A stretch of 64,000 nt of DNA from JAEUUM01 sp038326165. Lineage in GTDB: Bacteria; Bacteroidota; Bacteroidia; Chitinophagales; Saprospiraceae. Under the pieces are notes generated by a model. The model saw only the letters and a program-made list of their open reading frames with translations. It searched no databases and was not told the DNA's origin. Of the stretch, positions 25,704 through 34,261 are shown in pieces. Position 1 is the first letter of the stretch. Every line of letters begins with the position of its first letter. Position numbers and translations under genes: made by a program. The stretch is from positions 1 through 64,000 of the forward strand of contig JBBQJT010000003.1 in the NCBI GenBank assembly GCA_038326165.1, in the 5' to 3' direction.

Positions 25704-28518
25704 AATTGTACAAATACATACTTCGCTCGTTCATCAATTCTCTAAAGTAAGGATCCTTCAAGTCTTTGATGAAATAGATCATTTCTCCAGTTGATTTCAT
25801 CTCGGGCCCTAATTTCTTGTCAACTCCTGGAAACTTATCAAATGAAAATACTGGTACCTTAATGGCAAATCCATCCATTTTGGGATTCATTTGGAATTCG
25901 CTCAATTTGCGTCCCAACATGACATGTGTTGCTACTTGCAAAAATGGTACACCGTAAGCTTTAGCTATAAAAGGAGTGGTTCTTGATCCTCTTGGATTTG
26001 CTTCAATTACGTAAACCTTGCCATTTTTGATTGCAAATTGAATATTCAACAATCCCTTGATATCCAGTGCAAAGGCTAATTTTTCAGCATACATTTTCAT
26101 TTGACTGAGTTCATCATCCGTCAAACTGAATGTAGGTAGCACTGCTGAACTGTCGCCAGAATGAATACCAGCAGGTTCAATGTGTTCCATAGTTCCCATT
26201 ATATAAACTTGCTCTCCATCACAAATGGCATCAATTTCTGCTTCCTTAGCTCTGTCTAGAAAATGATCAATCAAGACTTTGTTGTCTGGCATGGTTCGGA
26301 ATATCTTTAGAACCTGACGCTCCAATTCTTGATCATTGATTACAATTTTCATGCCTTGACCTCCCAATACATAGGAAGGTCTTACCAACACCGGATAACC
26401 CACTTCGTTGGCTACTTCAATCGCTCTATCAACATCGACTCCTACTCCATAATCAGGATAAGGAATTTCCAATTCTTTCAACAAATCAGAGAATCTTCCT
26501 CGGTGTTCCGCAAGGTCCATGCTGTCGAAGCTGGTACCGATAATTTTTATTCCTTTATTATGAATTTTTTCGGCGAGCTTCAACGCAGTTTGGCCACCCA
26601 ATTGAACAATGATTCCATCTGGCATTTCATGATCTATGATGTCCTCAAGGTGCTCCCAAAATACTGGCTCGAAATAAAGTTTGTCAGCAATATCAAAGTC
26701 AGTAGAAACTGTTTCCGGGTTGCAATTGACCATAATTGCTTCGTAGCCCGCCTCTTTGATTGCCAACAGACCATGAACACAACAATAATCAAATTCGATA
26801 CCCTGCCCTATTCTGTTGGGCCCACTACCCAGTACGATGATTTTCTTTCTATCGGATGGTTTGGATTCATTTTCACCATCATAGGTACTATAAAAATAAG
26901 GAGTCTTAGCTTCAAATTCTGCTGCACAAGTATCCACCATTTTATAAACTCTACGGACACCGCGTTGCTTGCGTAATTCATAAACATCAGCTGGCGAACA
27001 GTTGTGAAAGCGTGTTGCTATTTGGTCATCACTGAAGCCAAGTCGTTTGCAAGCTTTTAATAGTTCATCGGTTATATCTTCAACATTCTTGAGTGCATCG
27101 AGGGACTTCTCCATTTGCACCAGTTCCTGAATCTGATATAAAAACCAATTGTCAATATATGTTTGCTTGTGTATGGTCTTTACTGGCACACCACTTGCAA
27201 GTAGTTCTTTGATATAAAATATTCTATTCCAAAAGGGCACATCCAGTCGTTCAAGCATTTCACTCGGCTTGATAGCGAAGTCTCCATAATATCCCAGTCC
27301 AATGCTGTTGTTCTCCAAACTTTGGCAGGCTTTCTGAAGCGCTTCATTGAAGCATCGTCCAATTCCCATAACTTCACCAACACTTTTCATTTGTAGTCCA
27401 AGTGTCTCATCGCATCCTGGAAATTTATCAAAATTCCAACGCGGAATTTTTACAATTACATAATCTAGTGTAGGCTCAAAGAAGGCTGATGTATTACCAG
27501 TTATCTGATTGCTCAATTCATCCAATGTATATCCAATAGCCAATTTGGCTGCGATTTTGGCAATCGGATATCCGGTAGCTTTACTTGCTAATGCAGATGA
27601 GCGAGATACACGTGGATTTATTTCCACAGCAATTATTTCTTCCGTATCAGGGTGCAAGGCAAATTGTACATTACAACCACCGGCAAAGTTCCCTAATGAA
27701 CGCATCATCTTGATCCCGTAATCCCTCATTTGCTGATAAGCAGTATCAGAAAGTGTCATTGCCGGAGCCACAGTAACACTGTCCCCAGTATGAACCCCCA
27801 TTGGGTCGAGATTTTCAACTGTACATATAATTACAACGTTGTCATTTTTATCTCTGAGCAATTCAAGTTCAAATTCCTTCCAACCCAAAACTGCTTTTTC
27901 AACTAAAACTTCGTGTGTAGGAGAAGCATTAAGTCCCCGTTTGAGTGCTTCGTCAAATTTGTCTTCCGACATGACAATTCCACCTCCAGTTCCGCCTAAA
28001 GTGTAGGACGGGCGAATGACCAATGGGAATCCAATTTTTTGACCAGCTTCTTTTCCTTCTAGAAATGAGTTAGCGATAAAACTAGGTGCAACACCTATTC
28101 CTATTCGTGTCATCAGCTTTCGGAATTCTTCTCTATTCTCTGCAGTCTCAATTGCCGCGATATCAACGCCTATCATTTTGACATTGTATTTTTCCCAAAC
28201 ACCTTGTTGATCAGCTTGTATAGCCAGATTCAAAGCTGTTTGACCACCCATAGTTGGAAGTACAGCATCAATATCATGTTTTTCAAGAATTTGAATAATA
28301 CTCTCAACCGTTAAAGGCAGTAGGTAAATATTATCAGCTGTGACAGGATCGGTCATTATGGTAGCTGGATTACTATTAATCAGCGTTACTTCTATTCCTT
28401 CCTCACGAAGAGAACGGGAAGCCTGACTTCCTGAATAATCAAATTCACACGCTTGACCTATAATGATAGGTCCGCTACCGATGATAAGAATGGAGCGGAT
28501 GGAAGAATCCTTTGGCAT
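25702..28518 (-). CDS. carB: Carbamoyl-phosphate synthase large subunit (without MGS allosteric domain)
   Basis: 938 residues from the ATG at 28518. Two homologous ATP-grasp halves are present: the first starts SILIIGSGPIIIGQACEFDYSG, the second KKIIVLGSGPNRIGQGIEFDYC near residue 560. ATP-grasp cores are at about 130-330 and 670-860. It makes carbamoyl phosphate for pyrimidines and arginine with the small subunit CarA, which is not in view. Compared with the roughly 1070-residue proteobacterial protein it ends right after the second synthetase half, lacking the C-terminal MGS regulatory domain. The TATCTTTG promoter (28546-28553) overlaps a longer possible start at 28548, which is therefore rejected. 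Confidence 0.95.
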   Translation of the reverse strand: MPKDSSIRSILIIGSGPIIIGQACEFDYSGSQASRSLREEGIEVTLINSNPATIMTDPVTADNIYLLPLTVESIIQILEKHDIDAVLPTMGGQTALNLAIQADQQGVWEKYNVKMIGVDIAAIETAENREEFRKLMTRIGIGVAPSFIANSFLEGKEAGQKIGFPLVIRPSYTLGGTGGGIVMSEDKFDEALKRGLNASPTHEVLVEKAVLGWKEFELELLRDKNDNVVIICTVENLDPMGVHTGDSVTVAPAMTLSDTAYQQMRDYGIKMMRSLGNFAGGCNVQFALHPDTEEIIAVEINPRVSRSSALASKATGYPIAKIAAKLAIGYTLDELSNQITGNTSAFFEPTLDYVIVKIPRWNFDKFPGCDETLGLQMKSVGEVMGIGRCFNEALQKACQSLENNSIGLGYYGDFAIKPSEMLERLDVPFWNRIFYIKELLASGVPVKTIHKQTYIDNWFLYQIQELVQMEKSLDALKNVEDITDELLKACKRLGFSDDQIATRFHNCSPADVYELRKQRGVRRVYKMVDTCAAEFEAKTPYFYSTYDGENESKPSDRKKIIVLGSGPNRIGQGIEFDYCCVHGLLAIKEAGYEAIMVNCNPETVSTDFDIADKLYFEPVFWEHLEDIIDHEMPDGIIVQLGGQTALKLAEKIHNKGIKIIGTSFDSMDLAEHRGRFSDLLKELEIPYPDYGVGVDVDRAIEVANEVGYPVLVRPSYVLGGQGMKIVINDQELERQVLKIFRTMPDNKVLIDHFLDRAKEAEIDAICDGEQVYIMGTMEHIEPAGIHSGDSSAVLPTFSLTDDELSQMKMYAEKLAFALDIKGLLNIQFAIKNGKVYVIEANPRGSRTTPFIAKAYGVPFLQVATHVMLGRKLSEFQMNPKMDGFAIKVPVFSFDKFPGVDKKLGPEMKSTGEMIYFIKDLKDPYFRELMNERSMYLYN

Positions 28519-28545
28519 AGTATGGAGGGCTGTTGAAATTGCGCG

Positions 28546-28553
28546 CAAAGATA
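28546..28553 (-). promoter_or_regulatory. Promoter -7 element (TATCTTTG) of carB
   Basis: A perfect TAnnTTTG match 28 bp upstream of the preferred ATG. Confidence 0.6.
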
Positions 28554-28714
28554 GGATTCCATACTGACTTGATCATCATAAAATAAAGAAAGAAATTGAT
28601 TTATTGGAAGAAACATCACAGTAGAATCGATGCAATACTTCAGTCCAATAGTAAATAGTATGGACAGAAATTTCATGAAATATAAAACTATTTTAGATGC
28701 AACCGCATGTAGTA

Positions 28715-29125
28715 CTACTTGGATGGATCCGTAGTTACCGGCAAGTTGGCATTTTTCCATTTTACAATTCCCCCATCGAGATTGTAAACCTCTTTGAAGC
28801 CCAAAGATCGCATCTTCTTAGCTGCCGCGGAACTCCTCCCCCCTGCAAGGCAATAAACCATAACAGGATTGCTTTTGTCCAGACCTTCAATTTGCTTTTC
28901 AAAATCTGGACCATTCCAATCATAATTGGCAGCACTGGATAGGTGGCCTTCTGCAAACTCACCTAGTGTGCGTACATCAATTAAAACAGCGGATTTAAGT
29001 TCATTCAGTTTTTGTTCAAATTGAGAAGCCGTCAGATTGGTATTGACCTCTTGGGATTGGCCATTAGCACAAGAATTAAATAAAGCAGATAGGCCAATGA
29101 TGGCGATAGTTAAAATTTTATACAT
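28715..29125 (-). CDS. Rhodanese-domain lipoprotein
   Basis: 136 residues. The lipoprotein signal has lipidated Cys C19 (LFNSC), so the domain is outside the cytoplasm. The rhodanese fold (about 32-133) carries DVRTLGEF and the active Cys C92 in YCLAGGRS. Rhodaneses carry a persulfide sulfur. It is the last gene of the redox operon, directly after thioredoxin (1-bp gap), so it may be the periplasmic arm of the same thiol/sulfane-sulfur pathway. No terminator was recognised before carB. Confidence 0.88.
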   Translation of the reverse strand: MYKILTIAIIGLSALFNSCANGQSQEVNTNLTASQFEQKLNELKSAVLIDVRTLGEFAEGHLSSAANYDWNGPDFEKQIEGLDKSNPVMVYCLAGGRSSAAAKKMRSLGFKEVYNLDGGIVKWKNANLPVTTDPSK

Positions 29126-29126
29126 A

Positions 29127-29429
29127 CTAATTTGAGTATTGTTGAATGATTTTTTGCAGGTTACTGGCAGTCACAACACCTGATTGCCGCCATTTTATTT
29201 CGCCGTTTTTAAAGAGAATTAATGTTGGAACGCCTTGGATTTTATAGTTTCCAGATAATTGAGGATTTTTGTCTACATCAATTTTTAGGATTTTTGCTTT
29301 GTCACCAACTTTTGATTTGAGCTCTTTTAATATGGGTGTCATGGTTTTACAAGGCCCACACCAAACTGCAAAAAAATCTACCAATGTCGGTGTATCGCTA
29401 TTTATTATTTCGGAGAAAGTAGCTGACAT
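29127..29429 (-). CDS. Thioredoxin
   Basis: 100 residues with the WCGPCK active site (C24, C27) and the cis-proline loop GVPTLILF. No signal peptide, so cytoplasmic. It reduces disulfides and can strip persulfides from rhodanese or OsmC-type partners, several of which flank it. It is probably an operon-dedicated thioredoxin rather than the housekeeping one. Confidence 0.95.
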   Translation of the reverse strand: MSATFSEIINSDTPTLVDFFAVWCGPCKTMTPILKELKSKVGDKAKILKIDVDKNPQLSGNYKIQGVPTLILFKNGEIKWRQSGVVTASNLQKIIQQYSN

Positions 29430-29438
29430 AATGTTTAC

Positions 29439-29690
29439 TTATTTAACTTCTTCATATTGAATATCAGAATCCATTGTGTTAAGTTCAGTTTTTTGTTGAT
29501 TGGCTGGAGTATTTGCGTGGCAATTACCAGAGGCACAACCGAATGCGAATAAACCCATTGATGCAAAATAGGCTCCAAAAGCCACACCTGCCCACATTTG
29601 GTCGGTAAGAGATTGTATCATAACAAATACGCCTATGGAAAGGTACAAAATTCTTGTAAATGTCCATCCTGTTTTAATTCTGTTGATCAT
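29439..29690 (-). CDS. DUF2892/YgaP-like membrane protein
   Basis: 83 residues with two TM segments (about 11-30 and 32-52) and a Cys pair just after the second (FGCASGNCH). The hydrophilic tail is acidic. YgaP-type DUF2892 proteins are often fused to, or neighbours of, rhodaneses, as here. It probably helps move sulfur or sulfite-like species or tethers rhodanese partners at the membrane. This role is inference. Confidence 0.75.
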   Translation of the reverse strand: MINRIKTGWTFTRILYLSIGVFVMIQSLTDQMWAGVAFGAYFASMGLFAFGCASGNCHANTPANQQKTELNTMDSDIQYEEVK

Positions 29691-30137
29691 TTATGCCAGT
29701 TTAATTGTTGGTATCATAGTGATTTTTGCTTTGACAGAATTTGATATCAAACACGCAGCTTCTGCTCGGTGAATAATTCTTTCTGCTTTGGACATGTCTT
29801 TTTCGTCAGCAATAACAATAACTGGCTCTAATACTACCTCGGTCATCAAATATTTTCCGTCTATTTGCTCTAATTTGCCATTAGATGGACATTCAAATGA
29901 TACAAAATCCAATTTTGAATTTTCTGCAATCGCCAAAAAAGTTGTCATTAGGCAGCTGCTCACTGCGGCTGTGAACAAGTGTTCAGGAGACCAAATACCC
30001 AACATGCCTCCCGGAAATTCAGGAGGTGTAGCAACCTCAATGCAAATACCAGATTCTTTGGATATTTCTGGAGAACATATTTTTCCTTTACGATCAGCGA
30101 CCCAACTGACATCAACATTATAAAAATGTGGCTCCAT
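29691..30137 (-). CDS. OsmC/Ohr-family peroxiredoxin-like protein
   Basis: 148 residues. The OsmC fold has the two redox Cys typical of the family: C62 in VSSCLMTTF and C129 in EAACLISNSV. Members reduce organic hydroperoxides with thiol cofactors. OsmC proteins in rhodanese operons may also act on persulfides. It starts one base before the stop of the DUF2892 gene and is preceded by rhodanese with a 2-bp gap. Confidence 0.9.
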   Translation of the reverse strand: MEPHFYNVDVSWVADRKGKICSPEISKESGICIEVATPPEFPGGMLGIWSPEHLFTAAVSSCLMTTFLAIAENSKLDFVSFECPSNGKLEQIDGKYLMTEVVLEPVIVIADEKDMSKAERIIHRAEAACLISNSVKAKITMIPTIKLA

Positions 30138-30139
30138 GA

Positions 30140-30457
30140 TTATTTGATTTTATGCTGAAGAGCATTCCAAGCTCCACCATTGTGTACATTGGTATAAGCT
30201 TTGGATTTAAGGATGCTCGTTGCAGAGGCACTTCGCATACCACTAGCACAACAAGTGATGATAGGTTTATCTTTAGCTTTTAACTTATTTAGATTCCCGA
30301 CCAATGTATCAACTGAAATATTTATTGAACCAGGGATATGCCCATTGGCAAACTCTCCTTTGGTACGGACGTCGAGTATAACAGCGCCTTGCTTCATTAA
30401 GTCGGAATAATTTACCGCAGGTCCAAAACCCAATAATTTTTTAAGTGCCTTCAGCAT
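30140..30457 (-). CDS. Rhodanese-domain protein (cytoplasmic)
   Basis: 105 residues from the ATG at 30457, which follows the stop of the preceding rhodanese by 2 nt. A longer start at 30499 would overlap it by 40 bp. The domain contains ILDVRTKGEFANGHIPGSINI and active Cys C70 in TCCASGMRSAS, with a preceding Cys C69. It is a single-domain sulfurtransferase. Confidence 0.9.
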   Translation of the reverse strand: MLKALKKLLGFGPAVNYSDLMKQGAVILDVRTKGEFANGHIPGSINISVDTLVGNLNKLKAKDKPIITCCASGMRSASATSILKSKAYTNVHNGGAWNALQHKIK

Positions 30458-30459
30458 TT

Positions 30460-30744
30460 CTAATTCGTTTGATTTTTGTAATAATTCACGTCCATCCAAG
30501 AACCTGCATTAACGCATTCTGTACCAGCTTGTGTAAGTATTTGAGTAGCCACACTACTTCTGCCACCTGAGGCCCTGCACAGTAGAATTGGGTGACTTAA
30601 TTCTTTGAGTTCTTTCACCTGAGTTGAAATTTCATTCAATTGGTTATTGTTGGAATTAACAACGCTTCCTCCCATGTATTCCTTCTGGGTTCTTAAATCG
30701 CCAACAGTTCCCAGTCTTTCTTTCATTAATTGTTCCATGTTCAT
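30460..30744 (-). CDS. Short rhodanese-domain protein
   Basis: 94 residues, the smallest of the three rhodaneses in the operon. It keeps GDLRTQKEYMGGSV and active Cys C56 in LLCRASGGRSS, so it is probably functional although the N-terminal strand is shortened. It lies 2 bp after the HMA-domain gene. Confidence 0.85.
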   Translation of the reverse strand: MNMEQLMKERLGTVGDLRTQKEYMGGSVVNSNNNQLNEISTQVKELKELSHPILLCRASGGRSSVATQILTQAGTECVNAGSWMDVNYYKNQTN

Positions 30745-30746
30745 AT

Positions 30747-31025
30747 TTATTCTGTTTTAGATAATTTTCCAATCATGCAGCTGTTTAAGCTTTTCATTTG
30801 TGTCAAAAGGCCGTTGGATTCTTTAGATTCAGGATAACCTATGGATGAAAGTGCTTGAATCAGTTGCTCTCTTACGACTCCATCAGAATGTTGAACGTCA
30901 ACCATTGATGTTTCAAGATCAACTGCAACTGTTTCGATACCTTTTATCGACTTTAATTTTTTAGTGATCGTATTGACACAACCACCACAACTTAAGTTGA
31001 GTATCTCAATGTTTTCAGTTTTCAA
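30747..31025 (-). CDS. Heavy-metal-associated (HMA) domain protein
   Basis: 92 residues. A ferredoxin-like HMA domain (about 3-68) with the metal or thiol pair C13-G-G-C16 (NLSCGGCVNTI). Classic copper chaperones have GMTCxxC. Here the spacing between the Cys is two residues with Gly-Gly. The C-terminal tail contains a third Cys. It might deliver Cu(I) or carry a persulfide within the operon. Confidence 0.85.
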   Translation of the reverse strand: MKTENIEILNLSCGGCVNTITKKLKSIKGIETVAVDLETSMVDVQHSDGVVREQLIQALSSIGYPESKESNGLLTQMKSLNSCMIGKLSKTE

Positions 31026-31043
31026 TATGTTTTGTTATTTAGC

Positions 31044-31250
31044 TTACTTCGCAATCTTATTAGTATGAATACCGAAAGGCAAATACAAAGGACAAAAACT
31101 CATGAAGCTGGTTAAAATAAAAATTCCCGAAAGAGCTAAGAGAACAATTGCTGTGGTTCCTGATAAAAAATTACCAAAGTACAAGCCAATAATTAGTAGA
31201 GCTACAGCTATTCTAATTGCTTTGTCGATCGATCCCATATTCTGTTTCAT
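31044..31250 (-). CDS. DUF2892 (YgaP-like) membrane protein
   Basis: 68 residues. MGSIDKAIRIAVALLIIGLYF, then a second TM ending FCPLYLPFGI, are the classic DUF2892 words. It is the first gene of the redox operon and has its own TACCTTTG promoter (31285-31292). Confidence 0.88.
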   Translation of the reverse strand: MKQNMGSIDKAIRIAVALLIIGLYFGNFLSGTTAIVLLALSGIFILTSFMSFCPLYLPFGIHTNKIAK

Positions 31251-31284
31251 GTCTATAATTTTAAAATAAACAATAAATTCACAT

Positions 31285-31292
31285 CAAAGGTA
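31285..31292 (-). promoter_or_regulatory. Promoter -7 element (TACCTTTG) of the redox operon
   Basis: A perfect TAnnTTTG match 35 bp upstream of the first ATG. It lies between the Crp gene stop and the operon, so the operon can be switched separately, possibly by that Crp protein. No convincing palindromic Crp/Fnr box was found. Confidence 0.6.
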
Positions 31293-31324
31293 GAACAACC
31301 CAAAAAGCTTAATTGCTACTTATG

Positions 31325-31945
31325 TTACACAAGCGAAATTTTATTTCTGCCAAGAACAACATAACCTTCATCTTCCATTTGCTTTAGAAGCCTAGACACA
31401 ACAACTCTAGCAGTGCCCAATTCATGGGCTAATTGTTCATGAGTTATGTGAAGGACCTTGTTTCTGGTGACTTCAACCTTCTTCTGTATAAAATTAAGCA
31501 ACCTTTCATCCAGTTTTGTAAATGCAATTGCATTAACAACTTCTAGCAATTCTTCATATCGCTTATGGTAAAGCCGAAAAATATAATCCAACCATTCAGG
31601 ATATTCTTTGATCATTAAAGTAACCTTGTCAATGGGTATAAAAAGGATTTCAGTATCCTCTTCAGCAATGGCTTTAACCTTGCTGGTATCCTGATGAATT
31701 CCTCCCAAAAAAGACATGATACAACTCTCCCCTGCCCTGATATAATAGAGCAAAATTTCATGCCCTTCATCATGTGACCGCATTACTCTAATACTTCCCT
31801 TGGTGACAATTGGGATCGCCTTGATGTATGCGTTTTCATTTAGAACAACTTCACCTTCTTGAAATAATTGCACAAAACCGACATCAATCAGTTTCTTCCT
31901 AATTCTAGAGGAGGATTTAAATTCTTCAATATTGCTAAGTTCCAT
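31325..31945 (-). CDS. Crp/Fnr-family transcription regulator
   Basis: 206 residues. A cyclic-nucleotide-binding-like sensor (about 20-115) includes GSIRVMRSHDEGHEILLYYI, then a dimer helix and a winged HTH (about 150-206: HEQLAHELGTARVVVSRLLKQMEDEG). The N-terminus lacks the Cys cluster of Fnr, so oxygen sensing by an Fe-S centre is unlikely. It is encoded immediately upstream of the redox operon in the same direction and is the likely local regulator. Confidence 0.9.
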   Translation of the reverse strand: MELSNIEEFKSSSRIRKKLIDVGFVQLFQEGEVVLNENAYIKAIPIVTKGSIRVMRSHDEGHEILLYYIRAGESCIMSFLGGIHQDTSKVKAIAEEDTEILFIPIDKVTLMIKEYPEWLDYIFRLYHKRYEELLEVVNAIAFTKLDERLLNFIQKKVEVTRNKVLHITHEQLAHELGTARVVVSRLLKQMEDEGYVVLGRNKISLV

Positions 31946-32184
31946 AAGTCAAAAATAAGCAAAATTTAGCCATGAGGTCTTGAATAATTGCAGTCGTCAA
32001 TGCATTATCTAAAATAGACTTAAACCGATTATTTGTATTCCACTTCATGTTCGTTGCTAGTGAGCTTCTAGTAGGTGGAGTTCGTAATCACAGTTCATTA
32101 TACAAATAATCAATTTTGCATTTTCATTTTGGGCACATTGAAACGTTTGTCACCTTCGGAAAATATAGAATTAACCCCGAGGAT

Positions 32185-32712
32185 TTATCGATATGGCCTC
32201 AAAAATTCAATGGCCTGCTTTGTTCGGTTTCGGAAAATTCCTGAAAGTATTTGATAATTCAAAGATTTCGTATCCAATAAATCCTTGTACAAAAGGAATA
32301 GTTCTTTGCGATCATTTGGATGTTCTCGCAGTGGATGTGCCTCCCACGGTATATCCGGTGAGCATAACAAATATAATCGATTATCCACATTGAGTTGATC
32401 CAATTGTTCTTGGATAAAATCGCATACTTTTTGGTACTTAAACTGTGACCAAATATACAAAACCGTAATATCCGTATCGCAAACCAACCACTTATTGGCT
32501 TGTTTCAAGGAATCAACTTCAGAATTTATCTGAACCTTGGCGATTCTTTCTAAATCATGATAACCATATTTTCCGTTGCGTTTCATCAACCAATCTACAG
32601 CGCATTCTGGCACCAATGGGGCGTTCAGGAAGGTGCACATGAATTCAGCAATGGTTGTTTTGCCGGCACTTTCAGGTCCAGTGGCAACTAAAGTTCGCAA
32701 ACTTGGTTTCAT
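32185..32712 (-). CDS. NadR-like AAA ATPase/ribosylnicotinamide kinase domain protein
   Basis: 175 residues from the ATG at 32712. The P-loop GPESAGKT (12-19) sits in the NadR kinase context (TLVATGPESAGKTTIAE), with CDTDITVLYIWSQF around 77. It resembles the stand-alone C-terminal kinase domain of NadR, which phosphorylates nicotinamide riboside. A longer frame to 32760 is less likely because the neighbour is divergent and overlaps it. The pairing with a nicotinamide riboside transporter is not seen here. Confidence 0.8.
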   Translation of the reverse strand: MKPSLRTLVATGPESAGKTTIAEFMCTFLNAPLVPECAVDWLMKRNGKYGYHDLERIAKVQINSEVDSLKQANKWLVCDTDITVLYIWSQFKYQKVCDFIQEQLDQLNVDNRLYLLCSPDIPWEAHPLREHPNDRKELFLLYKDLLDTKSLNYQILSGIFRNRTKQAIEFLRPYR

Positions 32713-32754
32713 GAATGCGAAGAAATGAAAAAACTTCGGAACTTTACACCTGTT

Positions 32755-33336
32755 ATGCATGATTTAGAGCCATATTATTACTGGAGGAACGATTATTCCT
32801 CTGAACAAGACGAACTTTCACCATTTCATGGGAGAGAATATGACGAATTTGCATTTACCAACAAAGTTTACAATTACTTCATCCACCCTCAATGGGATGA
32901 ATTTGGTTCTTTGACCTTGTATGCAAAACTGCTTTTTGTGGATTACGATGAAAAATTCGCAATTTTGGAATTTATAGGAGAATGGAATGATACACTCTAC
33001 AATGACATCATGTTCCTCAAAGAACAAGTTATCGATCCCTTAATGGACAATGGTATAGTGAAATTTGTGTTGATATGTGAAAATGTGCTTAACTTCCATG
33101 GATCGGACGATTGTTATTACGAAGATTGGAGCCAAGATGTTATGGAGGAAGGAGGTTGGATAGCTTTCTTGAACATTTTACCACATGTTGAGGAAGAAAT
33201 GTTGAACACCCAACTTCAATATTACGTCTTGTTCGGGGATCCTTTTAATGACTTTAATTGGAGAAGGATGAAGCCTGTTGGGATTATGCAATCAATAGAA
33301 TTATTACAAAAAGATGCCCGCAGAAGGCTCAGATAA
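32755..33336 (+). CDS. Conserved hypothetical protein upstream of era
   Basis: About 193 residues from Met at 32755 (MHDLEPYYYW). An upstream ATG at 32725 is possible. Soluble, aromatic- and acid-rich, with no signal peptide and no named domain. WDEFGSLTLYAKLLFVDYDEKFAILEFIGEW looks like an alpha/beta core. It ends immediately before era, so the two probably share an mRNA. Confidence 0.65.
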   Translation: MHDLEPYYYWRNDYSSEQDELSPFHGREYDEFAFTNKVYNYFIHPQWDEFGSLTLYAKLLFVDYDEKFAILEFIGEWNDTLYNDIMFLKEQVIDPLMDNGIVKFVLICENVLNFHGSDDCYYEDWSQDVMEEGGWIAFLNILPHVEEEMLNTQLQYYVLFGDPFNDFNWRRMKPVGIMQSIELLQKDARRRLR

Positions 33337-33343
33337 AAATAGT

Positions 33344-34258
33344 ATGTCAACAAACGAAGAAGCTAAGTTTAAGTCAGGATTCATTAACATAATAGGAAAA
33401 CCCAATGCCGGAAAATCCACATTGATGAATGCCCTAATTGGTGAACGTATGTCAATTATTTCACCAAAACCTCAAACTACCCGTCACCGGATCCTGGGAA
33501 TTTTGACCAATGAACGCTTTCAGATGGTTTTCAGTGATACACCTGGCTACGTTGATGAACCGAGTTATAGGATGCATGAAGCCATGAATAAGTATGTGCT
33601 GTCAACCTTGGAAGACGCGGACGCCTTTTTGTGGTTAATCAATCCATTTGAAAAAAGTCCTGATTATGCTGCGTTATTAGAAACCCTAAGCAATATTGAA
33701 GTTCCTCTATTTATTTTGATCAATAAAACAGATCAGATCAATGAAGAAGTATTGAATGAAATGAAGGCAGAATGGAGTGAGTTGCTCCCTGATGCAATTG
33801 TACTGCCCATATCAGCGCTCACAAAAAATGGATGCGAAGCATTGTTACTAAAACTTGAAGAATTGCTGCCAGAGGGTCCAATGTACTTTCCAGAGGATCA
33901 AATAAGTGATCGACTTGACCGCTTTTTTATAAGTGAAATTATTCGTGAAAAAATATTTCACCAGTATCAAGATGAAATACCTTACACCTCAGAGGTAGTC
34001 ATTGAAGAATACAAAGAAACTACAACCAATTTAGGTGTACCTATTGCCAGAATCCGGGCTTATATTTTGGTAGAACGAGAAACTCAAAAAGGCATCCTTT
34101 TGGGCAAAGCAGGAGCCGCTATGAAAAAAACAGCTACAGCAGCACGTATTAGCGCAGAAGAATTTCTCGGTACCAAAGTATATCTTGAAATTACGATTAA
34201 AGTTGTCCCCAAATGGCGTGACGATGAAAGAATGTTGAAGCGGCTTGGCTACGAATAG
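33344..34258 (+). CDS. era: GTPase Era
   Basis: 304 residues from the Met at 33344. The longer 314-residue frame from 33314 would overlap the neighbour by 23 bp. GTPase motifs: G1 GKPNAGKS 18-25, G3 DTPG 65-68, G4 NKTD about 126. The C-terminal KH domain carries LVERETQKGILLGKAG. Era helps 16S rRNA and 30S maturation. Confidence 0.95.
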   Translation: MSTNEEAKFKSGFINIIGKPNAGKSTLMNALIGERMSIISPKPQTTRHRILGILTNERFQMVFSDTPGYVDEPSYRMHEAMNKYVLSTLEDADAFLWLINPFEKSPDYAALLETLSNIEVPLFILINKTDQINEEVLNEMKAEWSELLPDAIVLPISALTKNGCEALLLKLEELLPEGPMYFPEDQISDRLDRFFISEIIREKIFHQYQDEIPYTSEVVIEEYKETTTNLGVPIARIRAYILVERETQKGILLGKAGAAMKKTATAARISAEEFLGTKVYLEITIKVVPKWRDDERMLKRLGYE

Positions 34259-34261
34259 CCA

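Noticed and set aside
26329..26976. 215-codon plus-strand frame inside carB
   Set aside because: It is antisense to well-conserved carB sequence, with no promoter or domain. A shadow frame.
31293..31324. Possible Crp/Fnr binding site in front of the redox operon
   Set aside because: A partial TGTAAC half-site exists, but its partner is poor. Not enough for a call.
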